DNA of 64,000 nt, taken from Myxococcus fulvus (lineage in GTDB: Bacteria; Myxococcota; Myxococcia; Myxococcales; Myxococcaceae). Of the stretch, positions 7,167 to 17,569 are shown piece by piece (the stretch's first letter is position 1; each line of letters starts with the position of its first letter). The stretch is from the NCBI RefSeq assembly GCF_900111765.1, contig NZ_FOIB01000005.1, positions 558,001-622,000 on the forward strand, read 5' to 3'. The notes beneath the pieces were generated by a model. That model worked only from the letters and a program-made list of their open reading frames with translations. It ran no database searches and was not told where the DNA came from. Made by a program: the position numbers and the translations under genes.

Positions 7167-9467
7167 TCAAAGCGGCGAGGCGCCTTCGCTCCAACGGGTG
7201 AACTGCATGCGCAGCTCACAGGTGTAGCGGCCCCGCTCGTCCCGGAGCCAGAGCTGCTCGGGAGCCGGGTACATCTCCTCCACGGAGAGCCGCTCGGCCT
7301 CGCGGGCCAGGTGAGAGAGCAGGTCCAACGCGAACGGACTCGCGGTGTCGATGAGGTAGGGCTTGCGCTCCTTCGTGCTGCGCATGAACACGAAGCGAGG
7401 CCAGCCGCGCACGTGTCGCTCACGCTGCACGGCGAGGAACAGCTCGAAGCCCGAGGGACGCGCGAGGTGCTCGGAGGACAACTCCCAGCGCTCGCGCTGG
7501 TACACCGCGCCGCCGATGCTCAGCCGAGGCAGGTGTTGTCCCCGCGTGCGCAGCGGTGCATGGAGCACCTGGGGATGCGCCAGCGCGGCGAAGGGCGGGT
7601 ACGAGGAGAAGTCGTCCAGCGGCAGGTACAGGTGCAGCCGCTCGCCCTTCCCGTCCACGAGCACCGGGCCCTGGGAGGTGGGCAGGACCTTCACGTCGCT
7701 CGGCGTCAGCGCGCCGTCCTCGACGTCCAGCACGTCCGACACCGAATAGACGAGCCGCCTGCCCGGGAAGACATAGAAGCCCTTGTTGCGACGGCGGATG
7801 GACAGGCCCACGAGTCCGCGCGCGGACGGGTCCGACTCCAACCAGCGCGAGGCCACCGCCGCATAGCGCTCCTTCGACGGGAAGAACGCGCTCAGCCAGC
7901 TTCGCAGGAGCAGGTGGTGATGCACTCGCGCGAGCATCACCTCGAAGCCCGCGCCGTCACCCTTCGCGGCGAGGCAGACATCCGGCAGCGCGTAGCGGCC
8001 TCCCGGCGTGGACGTTCCGAGGAAGTCCACGGGCAACGTGCGCGCGCGCTCGGGTGACTCGTCCAACAACACCGGGGGCACCGGCGAGAAGCGGCTGCCC
8101 GTCACCTGGTCCGGACGCAGTCGCACGGCGTAGTCGAGCAGGTCCACCGGACGCTCGTCCGTGCCGAGCGCCTCGCGCACCTGCTCGCGGAAGCCCTGCT
8201 GGACGCGCTCGCCATAGGCGGCGGAGAGTTCGAGCGGACCGCTCAGCGCGGATTCGAGCTCCTCGGTGAAGCGCCGGCCGAAGCGCAGACGGAATGGTGA
8301 GCTGGCCTCCTCGTAGACGATGAGCCGGTCCGCGTACACCTGCCCGTCGCCGCGCCGCGCGGGCTTGCCGGTGGCCTCCGTGAAGCGCGCCTCCAGTTCG
8401 AGGAGCAGCACCTTGCGGCGGGTCAGGTCCGCGGTCTGGAACTCGGCCTTCAGTCGCGACAGCGTGTCCAGGCGCTCCAACCAACGCGAGCGCGCCTCCA
8501 GCTCGGGCAGCGCGGCGACGGCGTCCCGCACGCTCTCGAAGGTCGCGAAGTCGTTGGGTCGGAACGGCAGTCCCCAGAGCAGCAGCGCGCCCTTCACCAG
8601 GGGCAACGCGGCGCGCTCGGCGTCCTCCACCGCGATGCCCAGCACCTTCGCGGCGGCGGCGGGCGTGGGATGCTCGCGGAGCACGGACAGCAGGCGCTCG
8701 GCGCTCTCGGACAGCGGCACCTCCAGCTTCAACACCTCGCAGGAGGCACGGCCGCGGGACACCGTGAAGAGCGGGTTGAGGCGCAGCGGGAGATGGGGCC
8801 GCAGCGTGCGCTCACGGCCCACCGCGCGCGCCAGCTCCGTCACCGCCCAGAAGGAGAAGAACGTTCGTCGGCTCGTGTCGCCGCTGGCGACGGTGCGCAC
8901 GTCGAAGCCGTCTTTGTCCGTGCGCTCACCGTAGGAGATGGGACCGAAGAAGCTCGTGGTCTCGTTCTTGGCGCAGAAGCGTTGGAGGTACGTGTAGACC
9001 TGTCGCTCCACCCGACGTCCGTCGGACGTGTCCTTGCGCTCACCGCCGCGCAGGTAGCGAGCCCAGACGTTGTCGAACATCGCGGGGCTGGAGAGGAACA
9101 CCGCCTCCTGGATGGAGGGCTCCGCCGCGCGTTCGCGCAGCTTCGAGCGCAGCTCCGAGCGCTCCTGGGCATGGCGCTCCTGGAGGGACTTGTACCCGGC
9201 GCGCAGGCGCGACAGCACGGCGAAGCGCTCCGAGCCCGCGGGCGCCCAACGCGGCGCCGTGTCGTTCTCGAGCAACGCCCGGAGGACGGGGGCTTTGACG
9301 GGGCTGCCTTCCGCGCTCAGCGCATCCAGGAGTGCCTGCTCGTCCGCGAGCCATCGGTTCGCTTCGTCCACCAGCGCGGTGGAGAACCCAAGCGACTCCA
9401 GCCAGTCGAAGGGGAAGCCGGCATGACGGAGCACGAACACCTCGCCCAAGGTCCAGCGTCCGCTCAT
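7167..9467 (-). CDS. LanB-like protein without elimination domain (PEARL-like), copy 1
   Basis: This 766-aa protein resembles the N-terminal glutamylation half of lantibiotic dehydratases (Lant_dehydr_N). It begins FVLRHAGFPFDWLESLGF and has the signature QRFCAKNETTSFFGPISYG at about 162-180. It ends with a PEQLWLRDERGRYTCELR segment close to the C-terminus. Full LanB enzymes are about 1,000 aa because a C-terminal domain eliminates glutamate; that domain is absent. Proteins of this shape either work with a separate elimination protein or are PEARLs, which add amino acids from aminoacyl-tRNA to a peptide C-terminus. No elimination protein is encoded nearby. ATG 9467 overlaps the previous stop as ATGA, so translation is probably coupled. 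The upstream frame to 9650 is shadow sequence. Confidence 0.85.
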   Translation of the reverse strand: MSGRWTLGEVFVLRHAGFPFDWLESLGFSTALVDEANRWLADEQALLDALSAEGSPVKAPVLRALLENDTAPRWAPAGSERFAVLSRLRAGYKSLQERHAQERSELRSKLRERAAEPSIQEAVFLSSPAMFDNVWARYLRGGERKDTSDGRRVERQVYTYLQRFCAKNETTSFFGPISYGERTDKDGFDVRTVASGDTSRRTFFSFWAVTELARAVGRERTLRPHLPLRLNPLFTVSRGRASCEVLKLEVPLSESAERLLSVLREHPTPAAAAKVLGIAVEDAERAALPLVKGALLLWGLPFRPNDFATFESVRDAVAALPELEARSRWLERLDTLSRLKAEFQTADLTRRKVLLLELEARFTEATGKPARRGDGQVYADRLIVYEEASSPFRLRFGRRFTEELESALSGPLELSAAYGERVQQGFREQVREALGTDERPVDLLDYAVRLRPDQVTGSRFSPVPPVLLDESPERARTLPVDFLGTSTPGGRYALPDVCLAAKGDGAGFEVMLARVHHHLLLRSWLSAFFPSKERYAAVASRWLESDPSARGLVGLSIRRRNKGFYVFPGRRLVYSVSDVLDVEDGALTPSDVKVLPTSQGPVLVDGKGERLHLYLPLDDFSSYPPFAALAHPQVLHAPLRTRGQHLPRLSIGGAVYQRERWELSSEHLARPSGFELFLAVQRERHVRGWPRFVFMRSTKERKPYLIDTASPFALDLLSHLAREAERLSVEEMYPAPEQLWLRDERGRYTCELRMQFTRWSEGASPL

Positions 9468-11098
9468 CCGTGCGTCCTCTCCAGGATGGACTTCGTCACC
9501 AACATCTCCACCAGCTTCGCGCGCTGCGCTTCCGGCACCTGGGGCAACGCGGTCGCCACGTCGGTGGGCTCGGTCAATCGGGCCAGCACCGGCGCGAGGC
9601 GCGCATCCATCACGACCACCCCACCCGTGCGCAGATTCGCCGCGTACCACGAGGGCTTCGGCGCCCCTTCGAGCGTGGCGGGCAGGTGCACCACCGCGCA
9701 GTCCACGTCCAGACGGAGGTGCGTGACGCCATCGGCCGCTGGAGGTGCGAGCAGGAACGCCGCGGCGACACGGCCTGGACTGAGCGGAGCCCGGGTCATC
9801 AGCCGGCTCGCCAGCGACGTGAGGACCGCGGGCAGACGCGCCCCGGGAATCGTGCCCGGCCTCTCGACGGGGCGACTGCGAGACAGGTCGCGGTCCGCCG
9901 GAGCGTCACCGGGCTGCCCCCACCAGCGCGCCAGATTGCGGACCCGTGCGATGCGCTCCACCGACGCGTGGAACGGGCGCACACCTGCGAGCTGGTCGAA
10001 GAAGCGTGAGCCCTCCAGCGCGGCCAGCGTGGCGTCCAGCGCCGCCTCGTCCACCCCCGGCGCTCCGACCCACCACTCCGCGACGACGCGCACACCCGCG
10101 GCCTTGAGTCGTTCGTAGCCCTGGACCAGGAGTTCCACGGGGGAGAAGCCATGGTCGGGGTCGACCACCCGGCCGTTCTCGATGCCGCAGAACCCCACCA
10201 CCGCCGTGTGGCAGCCGCTCTGCACGAGCACGTCCGCGGCCAGGAGCGAGCCGAGCGAGACATGCCCGGCCCATCGCGCGCCGCCCGTGTACGCACGCAC
10301 GTCGTCCAACGCGCACCGACCGAGCCAACCCTCTTCGGGTCCGGATTCCGGCCTCGCGCTGTCGGGCTCCATCACCGCCCAGTCCTGGTCATCGCCCCAC
10401 GGATACGGAGCCAGGACCTCCAGCCCGAGCCCATCGGAGATCCACACGAGGTCCTCGACGCCCGTGTCGCCGGACAACGGGCGCACACGCCAGCGCAACG
10501 TGGGGACCTGCTCCGGGAACGTGGCACGCCGGAACGCGGGCATCCGCGCCAGCACCTTGCGATGCGTCGAGGCAAAAGGTCCCGCGACCTCCAGGGACAC
10601 ATGGGCCGGACACGCCTGTGCCAGGGACACGGCGGCCGGGAGCTGGAGGTCTCGCTCCAGCCACAGGCGAACACACTCGGCATCCTCGAACCGCGCGAGC
10701 ACGGCCGCCACGTCATCCGAGTACGGCGAAGGCATCCCCGACACGCGCTGCACGTCCGCGCTCCGCTCCGTCGTCCCGGACTCCAGCTCCACGTCATCGA
10801 GCCGCAGGTGCACACCGTGCGGCGGTCCGGAGATGGCTGTCAACACCGCGCCCAGCGCGCGCAGCTCCGACAAGGGAGTTCGTTCACGCAGGCGCTGCGC
10901 GGCTCGCAGCAGGAGCAACTCGCGCATCGACTGAGACGACGGTGGCGATGACTCGCGCGAACGACACTCCGCTTCCACGGACTCGGCGGAGAAGACCCGA
11001 CGGGTGAAGTCCCTCGCCAGGTCCAGCAGGTGCCACCCCTCGGGGACCTCGGGCACGAGCGTCACGTCCCGATGGGGAGGCAGCACCAGCCACTTCAT
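9464..11098 (-). CDS. Degenerate B12/radical-SAM-like protein with PqqD/RRE-like tail, between two LanB-like genes
   Basis: The 544-aa product starts at ATG 11098, inside the ATGA overlap with the gene before it, and ends in the ATGA overlap with the gene after it. Residues about 125-195 (AAVLARFEDAECVRLWLERD, then LEVAGPFASTHRKVLARMP) resemble the B12-binding-like half of cobalamin radical-SAM proteins. Residues 255-365 resemble the second half of the SAM barrel, with FCGIENGRVV where GIESGS is usual and LKAAGVRVVAEWWVGAPG where AGI...VGFPGE is usual. The CxxxCxxC cluster motif is missing, so it is unlikely to be an ordinary radical enzyme. Residues 465-540 resemble a PqqD-type winged helix, which would bind a leader peptide. 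The fold assignment is by eye. Confidence 0.6.
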   Translation of the reverse strand: MKWLVLPPHRDVTLVPEVPEGWHLLDLARDFTRRVFSAESVEAECRSRESSPPSSQSMRELLLLRAAQRLRERTPLSELRALGAVLTAISGPPHGVHLRLDDVELESGTTERSADVQRVSGMPSPYSDDVAAVLARFEDAECVRLWLERDLQLPAAVSLAQACPAHVSLEVAGPFASTHRKVLARMPAFRRATFPEQVPTLRWRVRPLSGDTGVEDLVWISDGLGLEVLAPYPWGDDQDWAVMEPDSARPESGPEEGWLGRCALDDVRAYTGGARWAGHVSLGSLLAADVLVQSGCHTAVVGFCGIENGRVVDPDHGFSPVELLVQGYERLKAAGVRVVAEWWVGAPGVDEAALDATLAALEGSRFFDQLAGVRPFHASVERIARVRNLARWWGQPGDAPADRDLSRSRPVERPGTIPGARLPAVLTSLASRLMTRAPLSPGRVAAAFLLAPPAADGVTHLRLDVDCAVVHLPATLEGAPKPSWYAANLRTGGVVVMDARLAPVLARLTEPTDVATALPQVPEAQRAKLVEMLVTKSILERTHG

Positions 11099-13419
11099 CG
11101 CTCCTCCTCCCGCGTGACGGAGGGAGCGCCCGACATCAGCGTGCAGCGCAGCTCCACCGTGTGACGGCCCGAAGGCCCTCGCAGCCAGAGCTGCTCCGGC
11201 CCGGGCAACATCTCCGAGAGGAGGACCTCCTCCTTCTGCTCCAGCAGGTTGAGGAAGACGCGCAGCAGCGGCGGACTGCGCACGTCCACCAGCACCGGTT
11301 TGCGCTCGCCCTTGAACTTCGCGAAGACACACGGAGGAAGTCCCCGCGCATCCCACAGGCCCACCGCGACACGCAGCCTCGCGCGGTCGTCCTTGCACGC
11401 CAGCAGCGCCTCACACGCCGCCGCATCCAACCTCCACTGCTCGCGCTGCACCACCACGCCGCCCATCGTCACCCGGGGCGTGTGCTCTCCCAGGGACACC
11501 TTCAACGGCCGGATGCGAGGCAGCGAGAACGCCGTGTGCACCGCGCTCTCCAGCTCGCCGTTGTAGAGGCAGACCTCGGAGCCCAGCCGCTTCGACACGA
11601 GGCGCGCGCTCTTGCCATCGCTCTCGACGAACAGGTCATCCAACGGGATTCGCCACGCGGACGCATGGGAGCTCACGCCGCCCAGCTCCACCACCGGCCC
11701 CGGGAACTCGGAGGGCAACAGCCCCGTGCGCCGCGACGGCAACACCGTCACCAACGGCACGGAGCGCGACAGCGCCCCGAGTGCGCGCACCATCTCGCTC
11801 TCCACCTTCGCGCGCGACGGATGGAACTGGAGCGCCCAGCCCCACACGAGCGCCGTGTCGTGGATGTCTCCCATCACCAGCGTGTAGTCGCCCCGCCCCC
11901 AGGCCTCCACGTCCGTGGCGCCCACCAGCAGGTCCACGGAGGTGACGAGCGGCAGCGTCCTCGCCGCGTCCCACGACGGACGCTCCACCGCGCCCAGCTC
12001 GACGGACCGCGCGGCCGCGTCGGGGATGGACTTCGCGAGCAGCTCCGCCACCGTCGTGTCCAGCGGCACCGGCAGGTCCGCGGCTGCGGCCGCCACCTTC
12101 CAGAAGGGCACCGTGCGCGAGCCCACCTTCCGAGCCACCGCCTCACGGGCCGCGTCACGGGTGCGCCACGCCGCCTCCGCCATCCACGCGAGCGCCGGCT
12201 CCAAGCGCGCGCCCAGCTCCCGCGCGCGCTCACCGCCGACCTCCAGCCGCAGGTCTCCGCCGCACTCCTCCCGCAGCGGCAGACGGTCCTGGTAGAAGTT
12301 GTGGGACTCGGACGCGGGGCCTCGCTCCGTCGGCGGCGCCACGCCCCACAGCTCCTTCGCCTTGCGCGCGAAGGCCTCCTGCAGCGCCATCTTCCCGCCC
12401 GCGTCGGCCGCGCCGTAGCGCCCCATCAACTCCAGCAGCGTGCTCAGCCCCTCGACGTGACGACGCGCGCCCGCGCCCGGCAGCGCGGCGACCCGCTGGG
12501 CCAGGTCGTCCACGGGGTGGTGCACCGCGGACGGGACCTCGAGCTGGTGCGTGAGCAGCGCCTTGTCACAGCCGAGCCGCAGCGCCTCGCGCGCCATGCC
12601 GGGCGCCACGCCGAGCGAGGACGCGAGCGCCGCCAGCGTGCGCGTCCCATCTGCCAGCTCCACGATTCGCGGCAGCAGCTCCTCCACGCTCTCCGGCGTC
12701 GGCCCCGCCTTGCGCGCGGGCATCTCCGCGAAGGCCTTGCGGCGCGGCACCAGCCACGAGGCGATGTCCGGGTCGAAGGCAATCGCGCGCACCAGCCCCT
12801 GCACCAGCCACGACGCCGCGAAGGTGTTGCGCCCCACCAGCGTCTCGGGCCCGGACCAGCGCAGCGTCACGCCCGTGGGCGCCTGTGCATCCACCCGGCC
12901 GTAGTTGATGGGACCGAAGAAGCCCATCGTCTCGTTCTTCGCGCACAGCCGCTGGAGGTAGCTCGCCACCTGCCTGCGCAGCCGAGAGCCCTCGCGCTTC
13001 GCGAGCAGGTCCCTGGCCACGGGGGGACTGGAGCTGGCCACCGCCTCCAGGAAGCGCGGCTCGCGGCACAGCGCCTCCATCTGCGTCTCCACCGCCGGCA
13101 GCTCCCGCTCCAGCGCCGACGCGAGGGCGGCCTCCGCCTCCTGCGCCGCGCGGGCGCGCGTGTTCCAGTCGGCGAAGCGCTCGGGTGCCTCCAGGCCCTC
13201 GGTGTCGACGGGCCGGCCCGCCTTGAGAGCGGAGAGCAGCTCCCGGGGAGGCCGGTGCACACGCGGGCCCTGGGCACGCAGCGCGTCCAATGCACGCCGC
13301 TCCGCCTCGAGGGCGCGCGCCTGGCGCGCCGACTCCGGACACCCCAGCCGCTCCAGCCAGTCGAACGGGAAGCCTGTCGCGCGAACGACGAGGTGGGGGA
13401 AGAGGGTCCAGCCCTTCAT
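11095..13419 (-). CDS. LanB-like protein without elimination domain (PEARL-like), copy 2
   Basis: The 774-aa protein is a diverged relative of the one at 7167-9467. It shares RATGFPFDWLERLGC near the N-terminus, QRLCAKNETMGFFGPINYG at about 156-174, and the closing PGPEQLWLRGPSGRHTVELR. It likewise contains only the glutamylation-type half of LanB. The two copies differ over most of their length, so this is an old duplication or two separate recruitments rather than a recent repeat. It is the first gene of the three-gene coupled block. It starts at ATG 13419, 72 bp after the stop of the STAS/kinase gene. Products of this type use glutamyl- or other aminoacyl-tRNA in the cytoplasm; the exact amino acid cannot be read from sequence. 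Confidence 0.85.
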   Translation of the reverse strand: MKGWTLFPHLVVRATGFPFDWLERLGCPESARQARALEAERRALDALRAQGPRVHRPPRELLSALKAGRPVDTEGLEAPERFADWNTRARAAQEAEAALASALERELPAVETQMEALCREPRFLEAVASSSPPVARDLLAKREGSRLRRQVASYLQRLCAKNETMGFFGPINYGRVDAQAPTGVTLRWSGPETLVGRNTFAASWLVQGLVRAIAFDPDIASWLVPRRKAFAEMPARKAGPTPESVEELLPRIVELADGTRTLAALASSLGVAPGMAREALRLGCDKALLTHQLEVPSAVHHPVDDLAQRVAALPGAGARRHVEGLSTLLELMGRYGAADAGGKMALQEAFARKAKELWGVAPPTERGPASESHNFYQDRLPLREECGGDLRLEVGGERARELGARLEPALAWMAEAAWRTRDAAREAVARKVGSRTVPFWKVAAAAADLPVPLDTTVAELLAKSIPDAAARSVELGAVERPSWDAARTLPLVTSVDLLVGATDVEAWGRGDYTLVMGDIHDTALVWGWALQFHPSRAKVESEMVRALGALSRSVPLVTVLPSRRTGLLPSEFPGPVVELGGVSSHASAWRIPLDDLFVESDGKSARLVSKRLGSEVCLYNGELESAVHTAFSLPRIRPLKVSLGEHTPRVTMGGVVVQREQWRLDAAACEALLACKDDRARLRVAVGLWDARGLPPCVFAKFKGERKPVLVDVRSPPLLRVFLNLLEQKEEVLLSEMLPGPEQLWLRGPSGRHTVELRCTLMSGAPSVTREEER

Positions 13420-13491
13420 GGATCACATGCCCTTCAACCTCGAGGGATGCCCCAGAAGAGGCGTCCCGTCCCGAGGCCAGCCACTGCGACT

Positions 13492-16690
<3,199 letters not shown>

Positions 16691-16713
<23 letters not shown>

Positions 16714-17560
16714 GCGAACAGAAAAGCAGTGACTTGGGCTGGGTCGCGCGGCGGCGCGCGTCTCCCAGGTCCACCACGCACACGACGCGAGACTCGCGGC
16801 CGACGCACACCCGCGCGGCCACCGTGTCGCAATGCTCGAGGATGCGGCGCAACCCGAGGCCCGCCCCGCCCCCGGACGCATCCACCTTCACCTTCTGGCC
16901 CCACCCGTCCAACGCCCGGGCGAACGGCCCCGGCCGCAGCCCGCCGAAGCGGTCCGCCACCTCCAGCCACATCCGGCCGTCCTCCACCGCGAACACCAGC
17001 TCGCAGGCGTCCTCCGGCGCCACCTCGCGCACCTCGGTGCGGCGGTGCGCGTAGCGGGGCTCGCCCTTCGCGTCCACCGGCGCATCCAACAGCGCGTTGG
17101 CGGCGATTTCGTGCACCACGTCCGCCACCAGCCCCGCGGCCACCCGGCTGCCCTCCGCCGCGCCCACCGCCGACGCCGCCGCCTTGGCCGCCTCGTGGAT
17201 GTCCGCCACGCGGCGCAGGGGATGGCGCGTCACCTCCGCGCGCTCGGGCAGCAGCGTCCCGGATGGCTTCAGGACCGCGCCCACCAGGAGCGCTTCCCAC
17301 ATGGACGGGCCGCCGTCGCGCTCGCGCGTGGCGAGCAGCAGCGCCGGAGGCTCGCGCCGCAGCCACTGCGCGTGCTCGGGCTTGAGGACCCCGTCGAACA
17401 GCAAGAGGCCTCGCGAGCCCGTCGACGCAGACGTCACCGCGGAGGCCCCCACCCCACCCTGCGTCAGCAGAGGCACCACCTGCTCGAGCGCGGCCGCGGG
17501 CAGGGAAGCATCTGCAATCAGCAGGAGGCCACTGGCCTCCAGGTGGGGTGCGGTACTCAA
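16691..17560 (-). CDS. RsbW/SpoIIAB-like HATPase protein, partner-switching component
   Basis: The 289-aa protein starts at ATG 17560. Its C-terminal half looks like a HATPase_c domain of the anti-sigma/serine-kinase type. VADVVHEIAANALLDAP carries the N-box (E..xN), MWLEVADRFGGLRP carries a D-x-G-like motif, and GGGAGLGLRRILEHCD carries the G2 box. The N-terminal 130 residues look like a receiver- or STAS-like alpha/beta domain (LLLIADASLPAAALEQVV) without an obvious phospho-acceptor site. It starts 9 bp after the TonB receptor stop and overlaps the STAS/kinase gene by 23 bp. A natural reading is that it binds or phosphorylates the STAS-like region of its neighbour, opposed by the SpoIIE-type phosphatase upstream. 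This is inference from context. Confidence 0.75.
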
Positions 17561-17569
17561 ACGAGGTGC

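Noticed and set aside
7167-13419. Complete lanthipeptide synthesis cluster
   Set aside because: No LanC cyclase, elimination domain, Cys/Ser/Thr-rich core peptide, LanT or LanP is visible next to the LanB-like genes.
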